The notes beneath the pieces are model-generated. The model was not told where the DNA came from and made no database searches. It was given only the letters and a program-made list of their open reading frames with translations. Positions 33,192 to 44,900 of a stretch of 64,000 bases of DNA are shown here, one piece after another. The position numbers were made by a program, and so were the translations under genes. Within the stretch, counting starts at the first letter, position 1; every line of letters starts with the position of its first letter. Source of the stretch: Lophium mytilinum (taxonomy: Eukaryota > Ascomycota > Dothideomycetes > Mytilinidiales > Mytilinidiaceae); contig MU004181.1 in NCBI GenBank assembly GCA_010093605.1, forward strand, positions 2,758,215 to 2,822,214, written 5' to 3'.

Positions 33192-34408
33192 GGTGTCATA
33201 GGCGGAGAGGATGGCGGGACCGATGTCGTGTGCAACCCTGGTATGGGAGAACAGGAGCTATAAGAGGCGCACTGCCTGCACTCTCAGCTTCCTTCTGCCT
33301 TGCCGTCGTAGGGATCAACCCCTTTACCCCCGGTGTCTCGCGAAACCGCAGACAGTCAGATGCTGAGGACAGGTGGTGACTGGTGTTGGGACTCAGCCAC
33401 GAGATCGCGCAGCTCCGGATGTCTCAGCCACCGGAATGCAGCTGATGTGGATCGACAAAGGCCCAAATTTGAGGGAGGAAGCTGTTCGATGTGCTGAGAA
33501 TAGGCTTTCTCTCTGGGTAAGTAAGGTAAAGATATCGGGTTCCGGGCAGGTGATAGGTATATGTTGACGGCGCACAGTTCCAAGGTTGGGGTTCCGGAGA
33601 TAAGCGCCTGGCCGAGCAAAAGAAAGTAGCAATGAGTCAAATGGAATTATGGGCAGACGGGCAAGAAGAAAGTCGACAGCGAAACTCTATCAGGAAGAAG
33701 AAAGCATAGGAGTAAAGGACGCGATGAGGAGAGCGAGGAGTCGAAGCATGTGTGGGCGAGGGGCCAGCATCTCCGTCCTGGACCCCCTCGGCATCGGATG
33801 GCCGGTTTAGGCATGAGAAGGAAGCGGCGGCGGGAAGCCCCAGAGTCTCGCGCATGATCTGGGCTGCCGAGGGCGATCGGGGCGCGATAAGTGAGTGATT
33901 GCGGCCTGTCACTGGAGCAATCGTGTGACGGAGAGCGTGGTGGTGGAGGAGAGCTGCTGCTGATAAGCCGCAACGCGTTAGCCGCAGAGATATCGGGCGG
34001 AGCGGACCCTTAAAGCCCAGCCCGGGAGGCACGCGTCCACGCTGCATCGTGAGCCCTCCGCGAACACGCTATTACTCACACATACATACGCCGTCACAGC
34101 CGTCGCGAGCCCCGGATTGTGCATCGTCTTGCATTTCAAACTGTCTCCCGAGTGTTCTTCCGCCGACTTGCGCTACTCGCCGCTTTCGGAGGGCTACTCT
34201 TTCAATCGCAGTCAATCCATACACGCACTCTCATACAGGCACGGAGATCAATCCCGAGATTCCAACTAACAACTAGTTCGCATTAACCTCCCTCAGACGC
34301 CCTCCTCCTGATTGACCCCCTCATACCCAACCTCCACCGTCTCCTTCACGTACGGCGGACTGCCACAATTAGCTTCACTCCACACTCCCCACGGGGCAGT
34401 CACACCTA
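33192..34408. other. Intergenic, no gene seen
   Basis: This holds the promoter of the PQ-loop gene and the 3' region of the membrane-protein gene. Frames up to 136 codons on minus (33637-34047) overlap one another and have no motif or hydrophobic pattern. Confidence 0.4.
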
Positions 34409-35178
34409 CTAAACCAGATTCTTCGCTGCCACTATTGCCGCCGTGCCCACCGCATACGCCCCGAGCAGCATCCTCCACCCCCCGCTCTGCCCCGCCGCGA
34501 GCCCCGCCAAGTCATACACAAGACATCCGCCGAAGATCCAGTCGCTCATGCTAGCCGCGCCCGCGAAGCCCACCCCTGTTGCGATCTTGACGAGCGTGCT
34601 CGGCGGGACGTCCTTGAAGTAGGCGGCCGAGGTGTTGTGAAGCAGGTCGAGAACGCCGATGCCGGCGAAGGTCTTGGCGACCACGTGGGTGAGGATCGAG
34701 GGGGTGGAGTTGGTGTTCATGGGCTTGAGGGTGGTGGTGATGAAGAAGAGCTGGGACAGGGTGTTGATCACGACGAAGATGTTAGAGGTCTGAAGGTTGT
34801 TGGCGTTCCAGAAGAACATCCATGCTGGGGAGACGCGTTAGTATGAATGATGTGTAAAGGTAGGCATCTTCTCGGATGGAGCTCACTTCCTATACAGACG
34901 TTCCCGAGGATGTAGTACGGCGCGTAGCTGGTCATTTCTTGCACCTCTGCGCGCGTCCCCTGGCCCTTCCAGAGCTTATAGAGCCAGACGAGCTGGAAGA
35001 TCTGCTGCGGGAAGAAGAAGCCGGCAATCGCGAACGGCTGCGGACTAAACGCCGCGAGGTTTGCATCGTGGATGTCTTTCATGTTCGGCGACGAGAACAT
35101 GCCGTATTGCTGGAGCGCGAAGTCATACGCAAACGACGCAGGCGCGAGGTACCGCGCGGTGCTGTGAGAGATGCCCAT
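34409..35178 (-). CDS. Small multi-pass membrane protein of unknown function
   Basis: Two exons (35178-34887, 34824-34409; 62-bp intron with TACTAAC branch point) give 235 residues. ATG 35178 starts MGISHSTARYLAP. Hydrophobic segments: FAIAGFFFPQQIFQLVWLY, YYILGNVCIGTWMFFW, NIFVVINTLSQLFFITTTL, a weaker one in SILTHVVAKTFAGIGVLDLL, and MLLGAYAVGTAAIVAA. This makes about five passes, with no signal peptide. The type recurs in fungi in my memory but I cannot name the family. Nothing shows the ligand. Confidence 0.75.
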
Positions 35179-35701
35179 CTTGATAGTAATCAAAAGATTG
35201 AAACAGAGATTATTGGATGTGTAAGCTTTTAGAGCTGCGATATTCAGAAGATAATAGACTCTTATATACTATTAATTGATACTTACATCTGGTGGTCTGG
35301 CATTCCGTCAATGCTACGTTCAAAGCTGCTTTCAAGGGTCATGCACGTCATCAATGGACCCTTAGTCCCCATATCACGGGATCTTCGCTGGGATCTCGGA
35401 TAGGTAACTCCCTGCCCTCCATGCTCTCTCTGTTCTCCATACTTTTCCAAATGTCGATCCCATCCAGGACAGGTATTTCAGCCACACTTCCCCGCAATGG
35501 ATTAGCCCTTGCATTTCAAGCCCCAAGAACCATATTGACAGTTGAGAAGAGTCAACCTTTGTTTTCGAAATGTATGTGCGGATGGCAGCCTATGTAGCGC
35601 AATCGGAATCTTCTCGTTTTAGTCTCTATGTATTGATATCTATTAGCGGCCAAAGATTTGACGTCTGGCACTCTCCCCAATCTATCACCTTCTTCTGCCA
35701 C
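35179..35701. other. Intergenic, no gene seen
   Basis: Short AT-rich stretch between two minus-strand genes. No frame supported. Confidence 0.4.
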
Positions 35702-37342
35702 CTACTTCCCCTTTTCTCTTTCTGTGAGCACTCCTTCGGCCGTCTCCACCAGCACTTCGAACACCCGCCTCAGATACTTCTCCTCGGCCATAGGATTCGC
35801 ACTGACAACTCGGATCGTGAAGATCCCTTCCATAGTCGTACTCGTCAAGAAAAATTCCCCTCCCGAGTTAATCCTCTCATACACCTCCTTCGTGACCGTA
35901 TTCGCGTTCGCCAAGTACTGGCTCTCAGCATCCGACGTGAAATCATTCAAGTAAGCTTCGTGATTGGGATCCGGACTCGAGGCCGGCGTCACCCGCGCGC
36001 CCTTCGCAGCGCCACGCTTTTCCGGGTTGACAGTGAGCACTGTTAGCGCAAACGCCGGTCCAGCAACCACAGTGAAGAGGTCGGGTCTGGATACAACGAG
36101 CGAGTGGAAGAGCTCGCCGAGCTTGATCGTGTTCCGAAGATGCGCTTGGATGCCATCGACGCCGTACGTCCGCAGCACGAACCAGATCTTCAACGCCCTG
36201 AAGCGGCGGCCGAGCGGGATCTGCCAGTCGCGGTAGTCGGTGACGAGGCCCGAGTCGGAGAACTCGTTGCGGAGATAGGAGGGAGTGATGCTGAGGGCGT
36301 CGGTGAGCGAGCGGCGTTGCTTCACCCACAGAACACTAGCATCGAAGTTCGTTAGCAGCCACTTGTGCATGTTTGTGTTGAAGCTGTCAAAGGCAGCGAA
36401 TGGGGCGGCAAGGTGCTGGTACTCTGGTAGAGCAAGAGCAGCGCCCGCGTAGGCGGCGTCAACGTGGATCCAAACATCGGGATAGTCTTTTGCTACGGCC
36501 ACTATTTCTTCGAACTCGTCGACAGCGCAAGTGTTAGTAGTCCCGAGAGTCAGCCCCATGAAGAAGGGTTCTATCCCTTTGCTCTTGCATTCTTCGATCT
36601 TCTGTCGGAGAGATTGCGCGGTGACCCTGAATCCTGAGCTCTTTGGTGCGGGTACGGAGCGGAACCTGACGCCAGCGATGTTCGCAGCCTTTTGCACTGA
36701 GCTGTGGGAGTGCTCGCCCCCGAGTGCAACTAGCTTGATCCGCTCCTCGCCCATCTTCTGCTCTTTCTCCTCCCCTTCCTCCAGATGCCCGCACCTCCTC
36801 TGTACTATGCGCTCTCTCGCTGCCACCATGACTGTGACGACCGCCTCGCTCGCACTTCCCTGAATGACGCCGCCTCCTTCTCCTTTACTTAGAAAGCATT
36901 CCGGTAGAGCGAAGAGCCCCGCAAGCCAGTCCAGTACCACTGTTTCCAGCTCCGTCACCGCGGGTGAGCACAGCCAGTTGAAAGCCGGTGCTGTGAAAGC
37001 GGCACTATACATCTCGCCCAGCATGCTAGGGAAGGTCGAGCTGGCCGGGAAGAAAGCCATGAAGTTGGGCGACTGCCAATGTGTGAGACCGGGCATTATG
37101 ACACGCTCAATGTCGGACTGGATGGCGGGCCAGGACTCCCCCGTCTGTGGAGGGCCATTGGGCAGGAGAGGGCGGAGGTAGCCCGGCGAGACGGTTGAGA
37201 GGACTGGACGTGAGGCAAGCGTGTCGTAGTACTGTATTACTAGGGGTCAGGGTTAGTGGGACACCCCAATGGCTTCACGACGGGGACATTTACTCTCTTC
37301 AATGGCCGCGTGTGAGGCTTCTCTGAACTGGGAGGAATTCAT
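35702..37342 (-). CDS. Group II PLP-dependent decarboxylase (aromatic amino acid decarboxylase type)
   Basis: Two exons on minus (37342-37294, 37239-35702; 54-bp intron) give 528 residues. Family landmarks: SPGYLRPLLPNGPP, MPGLTHWQSPNFMAFFPASS, FNWLCSPAVTELE, GEGGGVIQGSASEA, the PLP-ring His in GGEHSHSSVQKAA, GTTNTCAVD, WIHVDAAYAG with the Asp that binds the pyridine N, and Lys309 in FNTNMHKWLLTNFD as the Schiff-base lysine. These define the DOPA/tryptophan/tyrosine decarboxylase group of fold-type I enzymes. The acidic insertion near residue 150 (HLEEGEEKEQKMGEE) is unusual. No targeting signal. Substrate not decidable here. Confidence 0.9.
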
Positions 37343-38112
37343 AGCGGGGTACTTTTAGATGGGGAGCGTGTGATGAAGACAGAACGAATGAAGAAGTGAA
37401 GTAAGACTAGAGTATGTTCAAGGCAGTTTTATATCTACATACATGTACAGTACAAGAAAAAAGAAGTGGCAAGGTTATGACCTGCGGCACAGTGAAGGGC
37501 CTGAGAGGGAAAGTTTTGATGGAGAATCATGCTCCCCTTGCTAGACCTGCTATTTCTAGCTTGGTGCCGCGCCTTATCGATAGTGAAAGCCACGCTGCGA
37601 TTGGTGCCCGGTTTGACATTGCGGAAATAGTGGGCATGGCGCGGAATATCGCCGTTGAGACTTCAACCTCGATATGCAGTCAGCTTAGCGATGTGGTGAT
37701 AGTATGATCTATAATCAGTCTTGATCCAGAATATAGATCATCAAAAGCTGGCCCGCAAAGCTTTCAGACATCCCGTGTGACCATAAGGTGTCTTCTCCAT
37801 ATTGGTTGATTGCGTCGCCGTTATCGGGCCATCATACTGGACGTACAAAACGATCACTCTATATACGCTCCGTCCAGATGTGTGAAACCTTGTCCGAGGA
37901 CTTTACAGTGGGTGAAAACTGTATGCAGACCCGAATTATGATAATGGCTCTTGACTAAGCATGCGTAGATTACCTTCATTAAGTGTGTTTGATAAGTGCA
38001 AACCATGAGTCCTCCAAGTTTTAGGATTGACGTCGAAGCACCTCAGACAGCGATAAAATAGTGTGATTAGCACTGAAGCGGAATCGGATTTGGGACAATA
38101 AGATGAATTGTC
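37343..38112. other. Intergenic, no convincing gene
   Basis: A plus-strand frame of 97 codons (37414-37707) starts with ATG but has no recognisable motif, and I do not call it. Confidence 0.35.
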
Positions 38113-39286
38113 TTATTTTCTGTAGGCGTTGGAACTCCCAGGTCCCGTTGTACACTTGTATACAAACACCAATTCTTCATATCGAAGAAAGGAGTCTTTT
38201 CTAATTAAGAGCTCCCAACCATTAGTAAACCTTAGCCAAGCATGCTTGGTGCCGAATGAAGTTCCACGAGCTTGTTCTGCTGTAGAATTCCCGTATGTGT
38301 TATATTCATCCTCGAAACCATCCGTGAGTGTCAACCCAGGGAACCTCGACATAAGCTGGTTCGCCAGTCTCCTACGAACGAGCACATGTAAGTTAGCGAT
38401 TGCCGAATGCTCACTGGCGGGCTTTCTGTACCAGTATCTTCAGGATAGCCTGCCAGTCACTCAGGTCCAAATAGAAGGAGCCGATGAGTCTCTTGCGAAC
38501 ACAAGCGTCCAGATACTGTGTCAAGGCTTTCAAGACCCGTCCGAGCTTCTTTCCCATCTGTTCTTCTTGATACCGAGATGCATTCGTCGTGACCTTGAAT
38601 AATGACCTCTTCCTATCCAGCATGACGCGGATTCTGACGTAGCTGTCGTAGTCACGCAACGGCGTGACCCGAATATTGGTCCAGAAAACGATGTCGCGGA
38701 TGCAGTTGACACCATAATTGGTCCCCGCCGGGTCCTGAGCGTCGCCAATGTCGTTAAACCAAGCGAGAATGAGGCGGATGTTCGTTCGGTTGTTGACGTA
38801 GGCCGCGAAAGTTGACTTGCTGTGAAAGAGGGCTAATAGCATGTCTATGTCCCCGGATATGCGAGGTTTGTGAGCCTCTTTGAGGTTTTTGATGATGGGG
38901 GACTCCATGCCACAAACGTCCGAATTGGCATCGAGAGTCTTGTCGCGCTTGCTGAACGCATGCGGGTTATGTTTGTGAGACAGAGGAATGACACCTAAGA
39001 AGTCGCCGACTTCCAACCAAAGCTCTGGAGGGAGACGCGATTTTCCCATCTCAGGAGGGCGTTTCTCCATGAGCACAGATTGAAGCTTGTTTGGCGCAGC
39101 GGCGATAATGTCCTGTTCGCGAGCCATCTTGGTGGAGACCTTAGGGGCGATTTGGGAGGAGCTGCCAGGGCTGTTTCGGGACGTGAAGTAGTTCGTGACC
39201 AAGGAGCGAAGTGGTATGGTCGGAGCTTTGTACGGCGAGTAGCGGTTTGTTGATGCTGGTCGATTGTTTGAACGGTGAGGTGCCAT
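38113..39286 (-). CDS. Unrecognised protein with weak F-box-like segment
   Basis: Two exons (39286-38415, 38371-38113; a short 43-bp intron GTGAGC...CTAAC...CGTAG) give 376 residues. The N-terminal 90 residues are basic and disordered. SRLPPELWLEVGDFL resembles the start of an F-box, but the rest of the motif is not obvious. The following region (MLLALFHSKSTFAAYVNN, RLILAWFNDIGD, CIRDIVFWTNIRVTPL) looks like a folded domain typical of expanded families in Dothideomycetes, which I recall only vaguely. The C-terminus is rich in Tyr/Trp/Phe. Function unknown. Confidence 0.65.
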
Positions 39287-40494
39287 CCTCACCGCCGATA
39301 CAGGAACTACAGATGAGTCCTAGGAACTGATGAGATGCAATCCTCTCACCGGCGAGCGCAGGCGAAGGTGGGGTTGTGCGGTGTGTTTCCAAGGTTGATG
39401 TCACCTACAAACGCAGAATGTGGCTGGCGCTAACCCGGTTGGGCGCTTCGTGAGAGGCGTGGCCTTCAGGGAAGGAAAATCCGTCACGGACCTGTGTAAA
39501 GCTTCATGCGAATGACATCAGTTCTTCAATCTGCTTTCGGATATATGCACGTGAGAGAAGATTATTATTTGAACAGGTAGCAAGCTCACCAGACGACCTC
39601 AGACAGCGTCTGATAGGTGTACATGTGTAGGAAACACGAAAACAGCCTACTTACTAGCCTTACGGAGTGGCATCAGAGCGGAAAAACATCCAATAGTAGT
39701 CAAGCAGTAGTTCATGGAAGCGGCCGACAAAGCCCCGTTCTAGTTCTGTGTGACCTATCTCGCCGTAGTCATGGCTGCTCCAGCATGTTTTCCAAGTTTG
39801 AGCGCGAATGAGAAGTCCGTCACTTTGAACGATCAAAAAGCTCACCAGGGCACCTCAGTCAGCTATACGCAAGTGTATACATGTTGTACTGGTGATCCAT
39901 CACTCTGGCTCCTCATCGATACAATGATATGGTACACTCTATAGAACGAGTAGAAAAGCGGACACAGACTTAACACAAAGTCTATAGGAAAGAATGTGCA
40001 GGTTGTTTTCCCTCTCCGTTTTGGATTTTCTTCCTGGAAGGAACGATATCACTGGGGATTATTCCTTGGGGTGGACAGGCGGGTTTGACAGGAGCAAGCG
40101 TGAATTTCAGCCATTCTGAGGTCTGAAGCCCCGAGGCAGTTCAATGGATGTATTGCAACCATGCCTTGCGAATACTGAAATAGAGTGGTGGGATGAGCTG
40201 AGCGGAGACGTACCTGTGGACCTTTCTACCTTCCAGTAACACAAAGAGGCTAGAGCCTTTCCATATTTGTACTTGAGTACTCAGACATCTCACCACGACT
40301 TTCTGGTTGTGTAACAAGGCCTCCATCGCAGAGAGTAATCATGCTGGACGCACGAGAATGCCCCGCGGTGATTCCAAATCGACCCCGCAGTCACGTAGCA
40401 CTAGCTGCGTCACCGGGAACACTTACCAAGCCATTCGAACCTAGATATAATAGCTAGAAGCTTTTGCCTGTCCAACTGTCGTCTTCTTCGGTCT
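39287..40494. other. Gene-poor stretch with related short segments
   Basis: No coding frame. Two segments near 39590-39632 and 39842-39887 share a run: AGCTCACCAG, CCTCAG, then GTATACATGT-like sequence. This suggests an old local duplication. CCTCAGACAGCG also occurs near 38041 and at 39598. Confidence 0.35.
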
Positions 40495-41115
40495 ATGAAA
40501 CGTGCGCTTCAAGCTTCATTCAACGTCCATCTGCTGTTTCCAAGATCTTTTCCGCGCACTCGAAGGAGCTTTAGCACCGTCTCGAAAGCAGCCATGCCGC
40601 ACGCAACAGCTAAGGTCGGCGGCACCGTCGTTGCAGACACGGAGAGTTACGAGGTAGTTGAAGGAAATATCTATGTAAGTTCTTTTGGACTGTGGTGCAG
40701 TCTCACTTGACCCTGCTAATGCGATATGGCAGTTCCCGCCCTCGTAAGTCTCCACAACCATTTCCAGCCACTTAAACTCTTCTTCTTCTGATATGTGAAG
40801 CGATGGGCAATGTGTAGCCTTCTGGCACAATGCTGATGGCTCAACCTAGTTCAATCACCAAGTCCTACTTCACGCCTACCGACACCACCACGTTCTGTCC
40901 TTGGAAGGGCAATGCGTCCTACTATACTATTGCAGTTGATGGCACAGAATTGAAGGATGCGGCGTGGTACTATCCGGAGGTCAAGGAGAAGGCGAAGAAT
41001 ATTGAGGGATATGTGGCGTTCTGTAAGTACCCGGATCGGTCGTTGGCAGTAGTATACGAAGGTCTGGAGCTAACTGAGCATAGACAAAACCAAAGTCGAC
41101 GTTACGTCGGACTGA
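40495..41115 (+). CDS. DUF427-family protein with 11-nt micro-exon
   Basis: Four exons: 40495-40674, 40733-40743 (11 nt), 40850-41022 and 41084-41115, with introns of 58, 106 and 61 bp; 131 residues. The micro-exon supplies the FPP of the family signature FPPSSI. The rest matches DUF427: SYFTPTDTTTFCPWKGNASY, KDAAWYYPEVKEKAKNIEGY and VAFYKTKV. DUF427 is a small beta-structured domain of unknown biochemical role found in bacteria and fungi. The first 33 residues are Arg/Ser/Phe-rich without acids (PRSFPRTRRSFSTVSKAA), like a mitochondrial presequence. A second ATG begins MPHATAKVGGT just before the domain, so two forms are possible. Confidence 0.82.
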
Positions 41116-41961
41116 GAGAGGGTAAGGCTGGAGGCTGGCTGTTGCAGTTGTGACGAAAGTTGGAGGCCTCGAAGGAACAAGATCGAAGCGTTCCTCTCCT
41201 CCTGAAGACAATGTGGAGAAAGCTGAGTAGGCTAGTCATACAAGCTTCCACGTTAAGTGTTTGATTCCTTTCTCGCCGGATAATCCCCTCGTTAGATAAC
41301 ATGAAATTGAGATGCGAGCTTGTTTCTTAGCGGTGCCGCCGCGAACTTCCGTCAAGGTTCCATTACGGTGATTAGGATAATCTAGTGGTGGGAACACCGC
41401 ACCCGGCGTATATGCATGCAATCAAAATATTATTCCAAAAATAGATGCCTTAACAAAGATGGCAGGCCGCGAGTAGGTAGGAATTTAAAGTATAGCGAAG
41501 GGGGCGGTAGAAGCTTCTCTTTAGGGGTTGCAAAGATGATAAAGCAGTGGCAGAACTGGGACAGCCGCCTGTGCCGCCTTGCCCACCGCCCAGCAATTAA
41601 TGCACATCTTGGCTGCACATCCCTGAACGCCCGGCCGTGGCGCGTGTGGATACGCTCACCATCATCGTTCCCAATTTCCCGTAGCAGCCATCACCACGCC
41701 CGCCCCCAATCTGCCCAGCTCTGCCTCTTCTCACCTTGGCAGCGCTGCCTCAAACTCTCTGGCCGCCCGTTACCCTATTTACTATTCACCCCCGCCAACC
41801 CGGTCCATGCTGCCCTCATAGATTGTAGAGCTAATTACTGAGGCGTGTAGAAGGCTTGGGGCTTTGCGTTTTCCACGACGACTTGAGACAATCTGCCCAG
41901 CAGTCGTTCTCGAGTTCTCCGACACGTCCTTCTTCTCCGCGCCCTCCACATCTTCTCAGCT
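41116..41961. other. Upstream region of the phospholipase D gene
   Basis: No gene supported. Plus-strand pyrimidine tracts from about 41690 to 41960 fit a promoter/leader for the large gene that follows. Confidence 0.4.
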
Positions 41962-44900
41962 ATGGCAGCTACTCGAGATGATAGCGTCTCGCCTGGTACC
42001 CTCAGCCCTCGCCCAGAATCCCCCTTCCTCGAGCTAGATGGCGCCAACGCCAATAGCAAGGACTACACGCGCACTTTGTCTTCCCTCTCGTCTACGCAGA
42101 CTGCACCTAAGAATCAAAAGCTGCGGCTGAATACAAACGGCAGCACGAGACAGCCACCGCCGGCTAAGGAGAAGGAGCATACCATACCCACCACACAGCC
42201 AGTGGACCCGGAGGGCTTTCCGTTTGGCGCACCGAATGGGACCGTTGGTCCGCACCCCATGGAAGAAAATGTCAATGGCAACCGGCAGCAGAATTTACCC
42301 AATGGAACCCATAGCAAGGGTTCAGAACAGCCTTGTACGTTCCCCGAGAAGCCCACTTCCCTTGCACCAATCTCGAGGAAAGATACTGGAGAGCAAGGAA
42401 CGATGACGCCCCCGGGCCGCCGGAGTGTGCAGTTCGCTCGTGCCCTGACCACCGAACCGACCGCTTTCCATTCGAGAGAACAATCATGGGAGGCAGATGG
42501 CGGAGAAATAAAGGGCAAAGACAGACAGACGTCGTCACTGATGACTAAACTGAAGGCGCTGGCTACACCGATATCTATGCAGAGCTATGGAAGCCATTCG
42601 AGGACTCAAAGCACAAATGCGATCGGTGGAAGCTCAACGACGGCTGACGGTCTTGCTTTATCGCCTCCTTATGAAATAGACGAGCCCAGGTATATGGAGG
42701 GCGACAGCGAAGCTGACGCTGATGCCGAAGAAAGTGCTGGGGAAGGTCCATCTCGCCCTCCCCGAAGAAGAAGGAAAAGCCGTCGAGCGACCGACGAGGG
42801 CACTCAGACTGCGCCCACCACGCCCAAGACTACTAAAGCGGGTCAATTCTTCTTTCGAGATTCGCCTGGTACTACACCTACATCAGCTCGACCAAACATC
42901 TTCCGCCGCGGTACCATGAGTGACATACCAGAGAACCAAAGGCAAGGCGTGTCAGAGGATGAAGGCCGCGACAGGCTTGCCAAAGAAAGTACATGGACAA
43001 GAGGCCTACACAGCGCACGTGGCCTATCGTATGGTGGAATCCGCAGACATCAAGATGAAAATCAAGACGCAACAGGTGAAAAGAGACCTAGCAACCTGAG
43101 GCGACTGACCGGTTTCGCCATCAACAATGCGGACGGCACTCCATCACACTGGAGAGCGCGCAGTGACCGGACGCAGAGCATGGGCGCGGCAAAGTGGTCA
43201 AGAGTCATAGCTGGTTTGAAGATACTAGGGCAGAAACACAAGGCAGAGAGAACCGGCGACCATCTCAAATCTGCAGAGCTCATGGCCGAGCTCCTTGCGG
43301 GCGCACCGGCAGCATTGTTCCTTGCTAGCATGTTTCAAAGGGACGAAGCGGGCCATAAGAGAATTCCAGTCCTTCTGGAGCAACTCAAATTCAACATCGT
43401 AGATATTACCAAAGAAAGCGACACCAAGGGCGGAGAACGACACTTGCATTTTCGAATCAACCTTGAATATGGAAGTGGCCTTACCCGTATGAAGTGGTTT
43501 GTGAACCGGACGGTGGGAGATTTCTTCAATCTACACTCAAAGTACAAGGCACAGCAGAATATCAGACAATACATTCAGCTGAAGCCAGACGATAAGAAAG
43601 GGAAGATTCCTCGCTTTCCTAGGTCGACTATTCCGTATCTGCGAGGCATAAGAGGGATGATGGATATTATGGACGAAGATGAAGATGACGAGGACGATGG
43701 AGACATCGATCACGAAGCTAGCGGCCCAGACGGTAGTGCCAGTGCAACAGACCGACCAGCGAAAGCCAAACGAAGGCAATCTTCTTTTGCATACAACCGG
43801 AGAAAATCCAGCATAGGCAGCCCTCAAGCACCCGGCGCCCCCGGCCAGTCGGTGACACGTACTGGTAGTTTTGCTGGAGTTGTGGGCGCAACACTCGATA
43901 GAGTCAATTATGCGGAACGAGTACGCAAGAAGCTGGAAGCATACCTTCACCAGCTGATCACCTGGCTTATTTTCCGGCCTGGGAGCAACAGACTGTGCAA
44001 ATTCCTAGAGCTATCATCGCTCGGTGTCCGACTTGCTACCGAGGGCGGCTATCATGGAAAGGAGGGATTTCTGACCGTCATGTCATCAGGAAAGGGGACC
44101 GATCTCCGGAAGAGAATGGTGCCGACGTCGTTCAAAGCTCGGCATACCACTAAGTGGTTCATGGTTAGGCAGAGCTATATCATATGTGTCGATTCCCCAG
44201 AAGAGATGAACGTCCACGATGTCATCTTAGTGGACCCGAGCTTCTCTATACAGGCAAAAGGCAGGCTCCGAGACCAAAAACCAAAAGAGATCGCAAGTCA
44301 GGCTAAAGCGTCTGCTACTCACCCTAATCACCACCGTCTTCGCCTTCAAAATACTGAGCGAACGATAAAACTGTTGGCCAAAAGTGAGAAACTTTTGGTG
44401 CAGTTCGAAGATTCTATCACCTTCATGCTGCAGAACAACGAGTGGGCGAAGCCACATCGATTTGGCAGCTTTGCGCCTGTTCGTCACAAGGTATTCGCAC
44501 AAGCGCTGGTAGACGGACGCGACTACATGTGGAACGTATCTCGCGCCATCAGCATGGCTCGAGATGTCATTTACATTCACGACTGGTGGTTGAGCCCCGA
44601 GCTGTACATGCGTCGACCAGCTGCGATTAGCCAGAAGTGGAGACTCGACAGACTTCTGAAGCGAAAGGCTCAGGAAGGAGTTAAGATTTTCATCATTATG
44701 TATCGGAACATCAATACCGCGATCCCAATTGACTCGGAACACTCCAAGCTGTCGCTTCTCGGCTTGCATCCCAACATCTTCGTACAGCGGTCTCCCAACC
44801 AATTCCGCCAGAACACATTCTTCTGGGCACACCACGAGAAACTTCTGATAGTCGACCACGCCATAGCGTTCTGTGGCGGCATCGATCTTTGTTTCGGCCG

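Noticed and set aside
33637-34047. Overlapping minus frames of 108 and 136 codons
   Set aside because: Two frames are open over the same pyrimidine-rich DNA, which points to composition rather than coding.
35702-37342. PLP decarboxylase as core of a secondary-metabolite cluster
   Set aside because: Its neighbours (PQ-loop transporter, small membrane protein, orphan, DUF427) include no synthase, oxygenase or pathway regulator.
37414-37707. 97-codon ATG-started plus frame upstream of the decarboxylase
   Set aside because: No homology recognised and no splice or compositional support. Left as possible but uncalled.
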